A DNA stretch of 21,551 nt from Purshia tridentata (Eukaryota; Streptophyta; Magnoliopsida; Rosales; Rosaceae). The first letter of the stretch is position 1, and each line of letters opens with the position of its first letter. The DNA lies in contig QANT01007585.1 of the NCBI GenBank assembly GCA_003254885.1, forward strand, positions 1 to 21,551, in the 5' to 3' direction. The notes under the pieces are model-generated. The model did no database searches. It was not told the origin of the DNA and saw only the letters and a list, made by a program, of their open reading frames with translations. The position numbers were made by a program, and so were the translations under genes. Below, piece by piece: positions 1-8,653 of the stretch.

Positions 1-111
1 GAGAAAAGGGTTAGTCCAATTTCAGGGGAGGTTCTACCGAATTTTCCTAGATATTGGATGCCCGCAGGATCACTCCGGGATCCAGGGTGGAATCCGGGGT
101 GGGTCCTGTCA
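1..111 (+). mobile_element. 3' end of a long-LTR retroelement (partial)
   Basis: The segment matches the last ~115 bases of the solo LTR ending at 6800 and the reverse complement of the LTR starting at 9198. All three share GGGTTAGTCCAATTTCAGGG, a GGTTCTnCCGAATTTTC block and a final GGTCCT(A/G)TCA. It therefore ends at 111 with the canonical CA. The rest lies left of the window, so whether this is a solo LTR or a full element cannot be told. It abuts the copia RNase H region, so it inserted into the copia element. The 5 bases after it (CAGAG, 112-116) would be one half of the target duplication. Confidence 0.85.
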
Positions 112-1599
112 CAGAGCCGCTTATTCATTCCTCCAAACTCAGCTTCTGCACTTGAAAGTGCAACCACCTTCTGCTTCTTGCTTCTCTAAGTAACCAAGTT
201 ACCTCCTACAAAGGTAAAGTAACCTGATGTAGACCTTTTATTAGTGCTCCCTCCTACCCAGTCAGCATCTGTATACCCCTCAACATCTAAATGACCATTC
301 TTTAAAAACATGAGACCTTTTCTTGGGGCTAATTTCAAATATTGTAGAATTCAGGTTACCGCATCCATGTGATCCTTACTAGGACCATGCATAAATTGAC
401 TTACAATACTCACAGCATAAGCAATATCTGGCAGAGTATGTGATAGATAGATTAGTTAACCCACCAATCTTTGATACCTCTCCTTGTTAGCAGGTACTTG
501 ATCAGGATATTCTCCTAAATGATGGTTCTGGACCATTGGAGTGGCAATTGGTTTGCAATCAAGCATTCCAATTTTAGCTAGTAAATCTAACACATATTTC
601 CTTTGAGATAAAAAGATACCTCGCTTTGAGGGTGCTACCTCAATTCCCAAGAAGTACTTAAGTCCACCAAGATCTTTCATTTCAAACTCAGTCGCCAAAT
701 ACTGCTGAAGTCTTGTAGTCTCCTCCAAATCGTTTTTAATGACTATCATATCATCAACATAGATTATCAAAGCTGTCACTTTTCCCTTATGACACCTCAA
801 AAATAGGGTATGGTCCGAGTTGCTCTGTTTATAACCATAATTTCTCATAGCCATACTAAACCGTTCAAACCAAGCACGAGGTGACTACTTTAACTCATAC
901 AAGGCCTTGTTTAATTTACATACCACACCAGTTTGAGATGAGATAGTATACCCGGGTGGAACATCCATGTATACTTCTTCTTTAAGGTCACCATGAAGGA
1001 AAGCATTCTTTACGTCATATTGTTGTAAAGGCCAATCAAGATTTGCTGCAAAAGACAATAGAACTCAAACAGTGTTAAGCTTTGCCATTGGAGCAAATGT
1101 CTCCTGGTTGTCTATACCATATGTCTGTGTGTATCTCTTTGCCACAAGCCTTGCTTTGTACCTCTCAATTGATCCATCAGCTTTGTGTTTGTTGGTAAAC
1201 ACCAGTCTACACCCAACTGTCTTCTTTCCTTTTGGTAGTGGAATAAGAACCCATGTCTGATTTTTCTGTAATGCCTCCATCTCTTTCTCCATCGCTCTAG
1301 TCCACTTTGGATCTGTCAAGGCTTCTTGTACCCTGCTAGGAATATTGACAGCTGACACTTGGTGCATGAATGCTTTAAGCAGTTCGGATAAGTTCTGTGA
1401 AGATACATGATTGGCAATTGGATACTTTGATTTCTTCCCCTCATATGGAGAGTACCAATTAGGTGGTTTTCCATGATTGTGTCCATTAGGTAATTGATAT
1501 CCAGTAGATTTATTCAACAAATTTCCAGGAGTAACAAGGAAAGAGCACCTTACCTCAGGAGTATTCTCACGAGACTTATCATTTGGTACTGAAGAAGAA
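112..1599 (-). pseudogene. Ty1/copia reverse transcriptase and RNase H (broken)
   Basis: The RT start is recognisable from ARLVAKRYTQTYGID near 1100-1150. The catalytic YVDDMIV is at about 750-770 and FLGIEV follows. RNase H motifs YTDADWVGGSTNKRSTSGYF and SSAEAEF lie at 120-270. All parts are in one reading frame, broken by stops at 1065-1067 (TGA), 885-887 (TAG), 456-458 (TAA), 351-353 (TGA) and 186-188 (TAG). The one at 186 replaces the Trp that normally follows the VT of the TSGY block. The segment ends at 112, inside RNase H, where another LTR has inserted. The catalytic YVDD is intact, but the nonsense codons make the frame dead. It would have copied element RNA into cDNA. Confidence 0.93.
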
Positions 1600-1631
1600 G
1601 GGGGGGGGGGGGGGGGNGGGGGGGGGGGGGG
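1600..1631. repeat. 32-base G homopolymer containing an N
   Basis: A run of G on the plus strand (C in the copia coding sense) with an unresolved base at 1617. In the element it sits in the integrase-RT linker and would encode a proline run. The frame upstream and downstream differs, so the tract length is either a real slippage product or an assembly error. Confidence 0.95.
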
Positions 1632-2956
1632 AGGTCTTCTATTGTGAAATTGAATCCGCCAAAAAATTCTGCCAAATCACCTCTAGAGGACCAGTCCTCT
1701 GCCAATTATTCTAAAAATGGCTCTTTGGAAGACCGGTCCGATCCGTGGAAGGACCGGTCCTCTGGCACTTGTTCTGGAGACAGCTTTCTGGAGGACCGGT
1801 CCTATCGCTTGAAGGACCGGTCCACTGGCACTTGTGCATTGATCTCGGTTCTGGAGGACCGGTCCTGTCCTTCAAAGGACCAATCCTCTAGGACTTCTTT
1901 TTCAATTTGTGGTGCTGTGAGCTCCACAACACCTCCAACTTCTGACCAATTCGACTCTTCATTCCGTTTCTCCCCCTGAAGAGAAGAATTGGATATGGGA
2001 TTCACGAAAAACGTTTCCGACTCCAAAAAAGTAACAACCAAAGTCACATACAACCGACGAGTGGAAGGATGATAGCACCTATAACCTTTCTGATGCAAAG
2101 CATATCCTAGAAAGATACAACGTAACGCACAAGGATCAAGCTTGGTACGATGATTCTTATGAAGATGAACATAAGAAACGCAACCAAACACCCGAGGTTG
2201 AAGCATCAAACAAAAAGGCAGGGGTCCATGTCGAGCGAGGACCTGGAGGGGAGTCCAGAAATCTAAGACTTCAGACGGCATTTTGTTTAATACGTACACT
2301 GCTGTAGTAACAACATCCGCCCAATAATGGCGAGGTACATAAGCGCCAAGAAGAAGAGCACGAGCTGTTTCTAAAATATGCCTGTTCTTGCACTCAGCAA
2401 CACCATTCTGTTGAGGCATCTGAGGACAAGTTGTCTCATGAAGAATGCTGTGAGTCTGAAAATAATGCTGAAACTCATGATTTACAAACTCACCACCATT
2501 ATCAGAATGAAGAAACTTAATTTAAGCAGAAAATTGAGACTGAACCATCTTAGAGAAAATCTGAAAAATACTAAACACATCGCTCTTATTTTTCATCAAA
2601 TATAGCCAAGTCATGCGAGTACAATCATCCACAAAAGTCACAAACCATCGGATTCCAGAAGACGTGGAAATCGGCGATGGGCCCCAAACATCGGAATGAA
2701 TTAAAGCAAACGAAATAGTACTTTTATTCAAACTAGAAGGATAAGACACACGATGACTCTTGGGTAAAATGCAAGTGTCACACTTAAAATCTGAGTCATG
2801 AAAATCCAAAAACAAATCTGGTAGTAAATGTTTCAAATAGCTAAGAGACAGATGTCCTAACCGACGATGCCATAGCCAAATCTGTCTCCTCTTAAGTTCA
2901 GATAGATGTTGAACACTGTTAGCTCTGCCAGCACTAAAGTCATCCATATAGTATAG
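1632..2956 (-). pseudogene. Ty1/copia integrase and integrase-RT linker (broken)
   Basis: The minus strand shows the integrase zinc-binding module (HRRLGH followed by CDTCILPKSHR). The DDE core follows: the first Asp in HSDVWGPSP, the second in LHSDNGGEF, and the Glu in PQQNGVAECKNRH. The last motif is usually AERKNRH, so one conserved Arg has become Cys. After FGCVSYVH and KCIFLGY-like motifs comes a repetitive linker. A TAA at 2522-2524 cuts the core just before the second Asp and a TAG at 1802-1804 cuts the linker. The frame is otherwise continuous between 2947 and 1802. The product would have inserted cDNA into host DNA; this copy cannot. Confidence 0.92.
1688..1886. repeat. 63-bp in-frame minisatellite with palindromic cores
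   Basis: Seven copies of the palindrome GGACCGGTCC (or one- to two-base variants) start at 1688, 1730, 1751, 1793, 1814, 1856 and 1877. Spacing alternates 42 and 21 bases, so the period is 63 bp (21 codons). It lies in the integrase-RT linker. Because the core is its own reverse complement, both strands read Asp-Arg-Ser in the frame used. An open frame on the plus strand here is therefore a by-product. Confidence 0.93.
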
Positions 2957-2975
2957 CCCNCCCCCCCCCCCCCCC
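2957..2975. repeat. 19-base C homopolymer containing an N
   Basis: C run on the plus strand (G in the copia coding sense) with N at 2960. It falls between protease and integrase, where the element encodes a KRGG-type stretch just before a YYMDDF-like sequence. The frame differs on the two sides, so the tract length causes or hides a frameshift. Confidence 0.93.
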
Positions 2976-3414
2976 TTTTAGTACCACAACCAATGATCAC
3001 TTTGGTGAGAATATCCTGAAGAAAACAAAAACTCAGATACATTAGAACACAGCAGTTTAATTGTTGAGTGGCCTGACTTATTGACATTAGTTTACTTGAA
3101 AGAGATAGAACAAGTAACGTATGAGATAATGAAAGTGAGGGTGTAAGTTCAACAGTGCCTGCCCCCGTAACAGGGTAAGTCACACCATTGGCGTTAGCGA
3201 TACTTGTCCGTTTAGGCTGTGTGGAACAAGTAAAGTCATAAGGATCGAATGTCATGTGATCAATGGCGCCTGAGTCAATTATCCATCCATTGTAGTCATG
3301 CTTGTTAGAATTAAGAAAAACATGACCATTACTGTTACCTAAATCACTATGAGATGTAGCAGCATTATCCCCAACTGGAGGTCTCGAGGAGTCTACCTGA
3401 GGTACCAAAGACAA
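2976..3414 (-). pseudogene. Ty1/copia aspartic protease region (broken)
   Basis: The protease active site appears as WIIDSGAIDHMTFD around 3240-3285. The family signature is DSGATDHM, so Thr is replaced by Ile while the catalytic Asp-Ser-Gly remains. The region runs on to TKVIIGCGTKR just before the homopolymer at 2957-2975. It is out of frame with the zinc-knuckle segment upstream (overlap near 3393-3414) and with integrase downstream. The enzyme would have cut the Gag-Pol polyprotein. No usable start is seen; this is part of one polyprotein. Confidence 0.88.
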
Positions 3415-3764
3415 TTGTGGCTCATGGTCACTAAAGCAGCCCGACCAGTACCTCCACTGGCATGCTCACGTTTCTTTTTAGCCTTGAGTTCTTCCCACCA
3501 TTCTGGGTAGCCATATAGTTTAAAGCAAACATCCCGAGTATGTTGTGAGTTGCCACAATGAGTGCAACCTCCCCCATCAATTGGAGTTTTGGATTGAAAA
3601 ACTATGGGTTTCCCTACAGGACTAGGTTGAGGACTTGTCCTAGCAAGATTCGAACTTGAGGGCTGCAGTTGAAGTGACACAATTAGACCCGGTCGACTAG
3701 ATGGAGGAGCTTGTCCCGGTCGGGTCCCACCTTTGGCCACCATAACAGCACCATTGTGAGGTTG
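3393..3764 (-). pseudogene. Copia gag C-terminal part with CCHC zinc knuckle
   Basis: Continues gag after the solo-LTR insertion. A Pro/Ser-rich stretch is followed by the nucleocapsid knuckle CTHCGNSQHTRDVC (CX2CX4HX4C, 3526-3566) and the characteristic FKLYGYPEWWEELK. The knuckle binds element RNA during packaging. Removing the LTR and one copy of AGAAC keeps this segment in frame with the gag part ending at 6806. The frame is lost near 3400, before the protease. Confidence 0.9.
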
Positions 3765-3769
3765 AGAAC
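3765..3769. repeat. Left target-site duplication AGAAC
   Basis: AGAAC directly precedes the TGTAACGACC start of the LTR and is repeated exactly at 6801-6805 after its CA end. This proves an integrase-mediated insertion into the copia gag. Confidence 0.95.
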
Positions 3770-4128
3770 TGTAACGACCCGTATTGTTCTAAATTAATTT
3801 TTAATTGGGCTCAGAGTTGACTTTTGGAACAAGTGGGATTTTAGTTTTGATTTTGGGTCAGTTGGAAAGATCTTGAACACAAGAGTTTGTAGACTCGAAC
3901 CGTGCATGGATAGGAGCTACAGTTTGGAAGTTTTGAACGTGACAAGAGGCCAAAAGTTGACTTTTTAAATTATTTAGTTTTTGGTTTAGACTTTAGTACG
4001 GTTGTGTAGAGAACGACTCCACGAGTTTGTAGACACGTAGCTTGCGTCGTTTGGAGCTACCATTTGAGAAATACGGACGTTTAAAGTGAAGGGCAAACTT
4101 GTAATTTTGGTGAAGTGGCTTTTAATTA

Positions 4129-4146
4129 TTCCAGAAATTTATAAAA
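4129..4146 (+). promoter_or_regulatory. LTR core promoter: TTCnnGAA followed by TATAAAA
   Basis: TATAAAA at 4140-4146 is preceded by TTCCAGAAATTT. A CT-rich leader begins about 25 bases downstream, as expected for a transcription start near 4170. The inverted LTR at 9198-11448 has the same TTCCAGAAATTT but has lost the TATA box. Confidence 0.6.
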
Positions 4147-4562
4147 CTCCCACTCTCTTATTTCTTCCTCCCACACGCAGACTCCCACCAGCCCGTGACT
4201 CTCTCTTCCTTCCCTGTGGGTGCTACACCAGCCTAGCCTCCTCCTCTTTCTGGCCAGTTTTTTGGCTGCCATCGTGTCAACCCCGCCTCGGCAACCCGTC
4301 CCTAGCCCTCTCTCTTCTCACTCGAGCTCTCTTATTTCTCCCTGCGCTCGTGTAGCTACTGCCATTGAGCTCGGCCAACTCGGTGTCACTAAATGACTAG
4401 ATTGGCCGAGAAACACTCCCCAACCGCCGGCCGTCCTTCCCCGAGCTCCCCCATGCCAGCCAGCCACTTTTCAGCAATAAATCACGCCAGAAAACACCCA
4501 GCTCGCCGCCACTTTTCTCGTCGATACCGGTCACCTCCGGCCTTCGTTTGCCTTGATTTTAG

Positions 4563-5378
4563 GTGGGTTTTCTTCCTCTTTTTCATGGTCTTTCTTTCCC
4601 CTATTGTTTGATAGTTAATTTGGAGAGTTTGTGTAGAATTGAATTTTAAAGAATTGAGGCCATTTCAAATTTAGCATGGGTTTTCGAAATCAATACAAAT
4701 TTTGAGGTGTTTTGGGCAATTTCCATATTTAGGAACCTCTAATTGAAGATTAGAATGAGAAATTTTGGGAAATTTTGAGAAAAATTGAAAGTTGGAAATT
4801 TGGGGCTTATACCCATATCGATATTTTAGAAATCTAAGGTATTCTTGGTGGTTTAATTGCAATTGTGAGTGATTTTCACCCCTAGGAACAATCAATTGGT
4901 GTTTAGATTGGTTAGTTTGAAGGAATTGGTAAAATTGTGAATTTTGGTTTAGGAACCACCAATTTTTGCAGCGACGACAGTAACTTGGATCATCTGGCTG
5001 CTAATTCCTTTATTTAACTTGAAATTGAAGCCTATTGTGAGTTGTTTATTGATTTTGGGTGGCTAGAGATTGCTTGAGTTGGTAGAACCTCAATTTAGAC
5101 CCTAATTAGACACCTTTTTGGCGCCAGAAACAATTCTTGGATGAACCTCGATTGTGGTTGGTGGTGAATAGGATTTAATCGAGTATATTTGACGAGTAAT
5201 AAGGCTGGTGTTGTTGGATTTTGTGACGGAAGTGATTTAAAATAGAATTGAGTATATGAGCTTTACAAAAAATTAGTAATTTCAACTGTAAGAAGTTTAA
5301 AGAGTTGGGGATCAATTACATACGTTTGAACTATCTTTGAGTCGAGCCTAATTTTGAATTTTATTCCTCAAATTGTAG
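4563..5378 (+). other. Intron-like 816-bp segment in the LTR leader
   Basis: The segment starts GTGGGT after TTTTAG and ends TTGTAG before GCGAC. It is AT/T-rich, in contrast to the GC/CT-rich leader before it. The LTR at 9198-11448 aligns without gaps on both sides of this position but lacks the whole segment; its junction is between 10572 and 10571. The length agrees with most of the 780-bp size difference between the two LTRs. TAGG occurs at both borders, so a deletion by microhomology is also possible. Confidence 0.6.
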
Positions 5379-5897
5379 GCGACAATCCCGAAGTTCAAGG
5401 CGATTCGACGGAGGATCGAAGTTAGATACCTCACTGTGAGTGGACACTAGTTTTATAAATTGTTTTCTTCACTTTATGATTAATTTTTCTCTTGATTTCT
5501 TTAGTTAAAGGTTTGTGGCTTGGATTTTGGGTTAGAAAATATTTTAGTGAAATCTTGATTTAAATGTTATTTGTTATTTTGAGCATAGTTTGAGATTTAA
5601 TGCATGAAAAAGGATTTAATGTTTTTATTATTTTCATGATACATATTTTAGCCATTGGATCTTGAAAAGGATTTGATTTCGTAATTTAGCGTATATGGTT
5701 TCATTTATGCATAGTAGATTTGAATGACTGGTGGATTGGACTATTGAAAGAGATTTATGGATGTTGGTTATTGATTTTAAAGTTTGGAAAGTGTTAAATA
5801 TTTTATATATTGGGAAAAAATTTTCTGAAGTTTATAGTTTCAAACCACCTATTCAGTATCTCTTTAGGCTATCAAATTGCATAGGTCTTTGGGACCC

Positions 5898-5936
5898 ATC
5901 ACGGCACACACAAAGGTTTGGGCCGTGTGCCGTGAT
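5898..5936 (+). repeat. 12-bp perfect stem inverted repeat in the LTR
   Basis: ATCACGGCACAC (5898-5909) is the exact reverse complement of GTGTGCCGTGAT (5925-5936), with a 15-base loop. A degenerate version is present in the inverted LTR near 10050-10100. It may form a hairpin in LTR RNA; its function is not known. Confidence 0.85.
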
Positions 5937-5958
5937 GCCTAGCCCTTTGGGGGTGACT

Positions 5959-6114
5959 CTGCGTGCACGTATGCCAGATTTATTGGCCCTGCATGTATAT
6001 GACAGACTATGGCTCTGCACATGTATGGCAGGTTATTGGCCCTGCATACGTATGGCAGGTTATTGGCCCTGCATACGTATGGCAGGTTGTGGGCCCTGCG
6101 CATGTATGGCAGGT
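5959..6114 (+). repeat. 27-bp tandem repeat block in the LTR
   Basis: About six units of roughly CTGCATACGTATGGCAGGTT plus ATTGGCC. Two central units are nearly identical. The same block, reversed and more diverged, is in the other solo LTR at 9908-10035, so it is part of the family rather than a recent local expansion. It generates low-complexity open frames that are not genes. Confidence 0.88.
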
Positions 6115-6800
6115 ACGGTGGGTAACTGTTTGGGTGAGAGTTTTTATTATTATATCAGTTTCATAAGATGCTGTCAATGGATATAAACTTTCAGTTTCGA
6201 TTTGATACTTGTCAGCTTGACTAGTTTTATTGATTTTCCAAAAAATCTCAAAATGGATTTTAAGATACTGATTTACATAGAGTTTTCAGTGGATTTTATG
6301 AAATGTTTTAAATCTGGGGGATTTCAAAGAATGTGAGGTCTTAGAGGAAATTGAATTTAAAGGATTTTAAAAGCTTATTTTTGTTTACGTCCACTCACTG
6401 AGACCATCTTATGTTTGTTTTTCCTTGTGTTAACTTTTCCCCGAGGTATAAGAGATCGCTGAGGTTGGGCCGTACCACGTGGAGTAGTAGAAGTTCTTTA
6501 TTTTATGTTTGTTGCCCAAAGTTGATTCATCTTATTGTTGTAAACTCAAATTAGACATGCTCTGAGAAACTTGTAATGGATTTGAGTTCTTTGGTTTTGT
6601 TGAGATTTTGAATTTAGTCAGAGACTCCTTGGTTGTGGTAGAGGTGTTGTTGTAATTAGAAGTGTTCGCTATAGGTAATTAAATGGGTTAGTCCAATTTC
6701 AGGGGAGGTTCTGCCGAATTTTCAGTAGGATTTTGCTTGATATTGGATTTCCCCATAATAACACCGAATTTTAGGGTGTAATTCGGGCTCGGTCCTATCA

Positions 6801-6805
6801 AGAAC
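6801..6805. repeat. Right target-site duplication AGAAC
   Basis: Exact copy of 3765-3769; closes the solo LTR insertion in copia gag. Confidence 0.95.
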
Positions 6806-7562
6806 TTATCATTACAACTTGCCACATATCTTCTCGATGGACATACTCATAAGCCTGTTCAACAGTAGGAAAAGGCTTCATCTGGAGCACATCACTCCGT
6901 GCATTGTCAAGCTGATCATCTAACCCATCAAGAAATGCATAAACCCGATCCTCTTGAATAATTCCATTGTACATCAAGATGTCAAATTCACACTCCATTG
7001 GATTAGGACGACGAAAGTCAATTTCCCTCCATAAGCCTTGAAAATCATTATAGTAAGTTTCAATGGATCCGTTGGCCTGTTTCATGCAAATCACTCACCT
7101 TTTGAAATTATACACCTGTGAGGTATCAGTTCCATCAAAGTATGTTGTTACAATCACATCGCATACCGCTTTAGCTGTAGGAAAGAGAATAAAATTACTA
7201 ATCAACAATGCTTCCATAGAATTAATTAGCCAGCCTTTAACAATAAAGTTTTCTGTCCTCCACTTTTTGTAGGTCGAGTCTGGCGGAAGTGGTGGTGGAA
7301 GATCTCCATTGATATATCCCAACTTGTCTTTGCCTAAGATATACATCTTAACAACTTCGGACCATAAAGGATGATTGGTACCATCTAACTTGACACCAAT
7401 CTGTGCAACGGAAGAGTCATAGGTTATAATCGGATTCAGGGTCAAGGTCTGGGTCTGATTCTGAGAGAAAAAATGGGTCATTCTAGAGGCTAATTCCTCT
7501 ATGATTGTGTTAGATCTGGAGACAGTGGAGTCGCCTGTCGGTGGAGTGGATGAACCGTCCAT
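6806..7562 (-). pseudogene. Copia gag N-terminal part (broken)
   Basis: The first ATG in frame is at 7562-7560, about 58 bases after the primer binding site. The protein begins MDGSSTPPTGDS. It then shows the copia Gag hallmarks LDGTNHPLWSEVVKMYI, LGKDKLGYINGDLPPP, GSIETYYNDFQGLWREIDF and FLDGLDDQLDNARSDVLQMK. An in-frame TGA at 7095-7097 interrupts it between FKR and the Met-Lys-Gln-Ala block, where relatives have Arg (CGA to TGA is one transition). The frame ends at the LTR insertion (6805) and resumes at 3764. Gag would have formed the cytoplasmic virus-like particle. Confidence 0.92.
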
Positions 7563-7620
7563 GGTGTCGGATGTGGAAGAGTAGGATTGGGTCAAGCAAA
7601 ACACAAATCCTTGGATCTCT

Positions 7621-7632
7621 GCTCTGATACCA
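7621..7632 (-). promoter_or_regulatory. Primer binding site for initiator tRNA-Met
   Basis: The minus strand reads TGGTATCAGAGC directly after the LTR end. This is complementary to the 3' end of plant initiator tRNA-Met (GCTCTGATACCA), the usual minus-strand primer of plant copia elements. It fixes the LTR border at 7633. Confidence 0.93.
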
Positions 7633-7825
7633 TGTTAAAACTAAGAAGAAGAGATGGTGGGAATTTTCTTTATTTTTTCATATATTCACATGTAGGCACA
7701 CTTGTATATTTATATTACATAGGGTAAACCCTAGTTCTATACCAAGTAGGAAACCTAATTAGGAAAGCCTTAACTTGGAAAGATAATTAGCAAATCCTAG
7801 TCTAAACCAACAACTCACGCCAACA
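7633..7825 (-). mobile_element. 5' LTR of the copia element (193 bp)
   Basis: On the minus strand it starts TGTTGGCGTGAG at 7825 and ends GTTTTAACA at 7633, with short inverted ends TGTT...AACA and the primer binding site immediately after. Short LTRs of about 200 bp are common in copia elements. The inner border is certain from the PBS; the outer border rests on the TG and could not be confirmed against the 3' LTR, which is outside the window. Confidence 0.8.
7707..7714 (-). promoter_or_regulatory. TATA box of the copia LTR
   Basis: TATAAATA on the minus strand, roughly in the middle of the 193-bp LTR and upstream of the primer binding site, as expected for the U3/R boundary. Confidence 0.6.
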
Positions 7826-7917
7826 AAATATATGTATGATGTGATTAAGTAATTTCCTAAGGTTTACAAACGCACTAATTGTAGCATATATTACATTATT
7901 TATTATATATTATGCAG

Positions 7918-8314
7918 GTCTTCTTGTTGAAGGTAATCTGATCTTGTCAAATGAAAAGGATGATCTGAAAAGCAGCTCGAGCACGCCACGTCAATCTAGC
8001 TATGGGAAGAAGCTTGTGCGTAATTAAAATCTGTAATTAAACGAGTGGTATTTCTCTCTTTTTTGGGGACTAATATTAAGTAGACTTCGTTGACAAAAAA
8101 GGCTGGCAAGGCTTATGTGATTCAGGTGGCAAATCTGTTTGCCACTTTCTTGATGTTTTGCTACTTTCTTGATGTTTTGCTATTGTGTTACTTGGACCAA
8201 ACTTGATTGTAGCATGCTAAAAGTTGATTGGTGGTTATTGCCCCCTTGATTTGCAAGGTCTCCATTTTGTAGGTTTTTGTGGATAATGTTGATTTCCTCA
8301 ACGAATTGGAGTGA
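7918..8314 (+). CDS. Putative last two exons of an unrecognised host gene
   Basis: Exon A (7918-8015) follows a T-rich acceptor ending ATGCAG and precedes a GTGCGT donor. It is open in one frame and contains LLVEGNLILSNEKDD and STPRQSSYGKKL. Exon B (8273-8314) follows TTTTGTAG and reads VFVDNVDFLNELE then TGA. The 257-bp intron between them joins phase 0, giving 45 complete codons after a split first codon, with no stop before the terminal TGA. The residue mix (charged, Ser-rich, acidic tail) looks coding, but I do not recognise the family. Upstream exons would lie left of the copia element, which would then sit in an intron in antisense orientation. It could also be a captured or relic fragment. 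Confidence 0.45.
8144..8181. repeat. Two exact 19-bp tandem copies
   Basis: ACTTTCTTGATGTTTTGCT occurs twice head to tail inside the putative intron between 8016 and 8272. Simple duplication, no function proposed. Confidence 0.9.
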
Positions 8315-8653
8315 GATATAAGAGGCTTACAATACCATTTTGTAGATAAAGTTATAATTAACTTTGAATAACCTTTGAAACAAATATTATCTCACAATTA
8401 GCTTTGCAGCCATTATAAAAACAAAAAACAAAAAGAGAGAGCTATTAGCTTTGCAGCACTAGAGTAGTTAGTTTGATACATTACTTCCGCTTTTATTATG
8501 TTATATTATTTTGTGTCATTCAATTCAGCTGCTTATGTGGGAAGATATGAATGTTTATTATGTTATAGTTTGGTTCATCTTATTAAGAAACCAAGGCATG
8601 CAATGCATATATGCATCTTAGTTATGTTAGTAGAATTTGTTATATTTGTTTAT
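8315..8653. other. No gene seen; possible 3' flank of the preceding exons
   Basis: AT-rich sequence without a convincing open frame. GCTTTGCAGC is repeated near 8401 and 8448. If the exons ending at 8314 are real, the first part is their 3' untranslated region. Confidence 0.4.

Larger units (their letters stand above)
3770..6800 (+). mobile_element. Solo LTR of a long-LTR retrotransposon (3031 bp), intron-containing form
   Basis: Begins TGTAACGACCCG and ends GGTCCTATCA, i.e. TG...CA, flanked by the perfect 5-bp duplication AGAAC. No internal gag-pol lies between the duplications, so this is a solo LTR left by LTR-LTR recombination. The same family occurs at 1-111 and, inverted, at 9198-11448. 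It holds a TATA box (4140-4146), a pyrimidine- and GC-rich leader (about 4150-4560), an intron-like segment (4563-5378), a GC-rich hairpin and a 27-bp repeat block. The LTR length and the TGTAACGACC start are consistent with Ty3/gypsy chromoviruses, but without pol the superfamily is an inference. Short open frames within it are not genes. Confidence 0.94.
112..7825 (-). mobile_element. Decayed Ty1/copia retrotransposon, interrupted by LTR insertions
   Basis: Reading the minus strand from 7825: 5' LTR (7825-7633), tRNA-Met primer binding site (7632-7621), gag (from 7562), CCHC zinc knuckle, aspartic protease, integrase, reverse transcriptase and RNase H. The order gag-PR-IN-RT-RH defines Ty1/copia. 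The element is split by a solo LTR at 3770-6800 and cut off at 111 by another LTR of that family, so the 3' LTR is out of view. The pol frame carries eight in-frame stops and at least three frame changes, so no protein can be made. The 5 bases beyond the 5' LTR (AAATA, 7826-7830) would be its target duplication. The exact clade is not assigned. Confidence 0.95.

Noticed and set aside
1644-1979. 111-codon open frame on the plus strand with repeated EDRS/KDRS
   Set aside because: It is the opposite strand of the copia integrase-RT linker; the palindromic core makes both strands open.
5731-6186. 151-codon open frame in the LTR
   Set aside because: Lies in the LTR and is largely the 27-bp repeat; the sister LTR does not keep the frame.
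7621-7632. tRNA-Met gene end
   Set aside because: The 12-base match to the tRNA 3' end is a retrotransposon primer binding site; no tRNA fold surrounds it.
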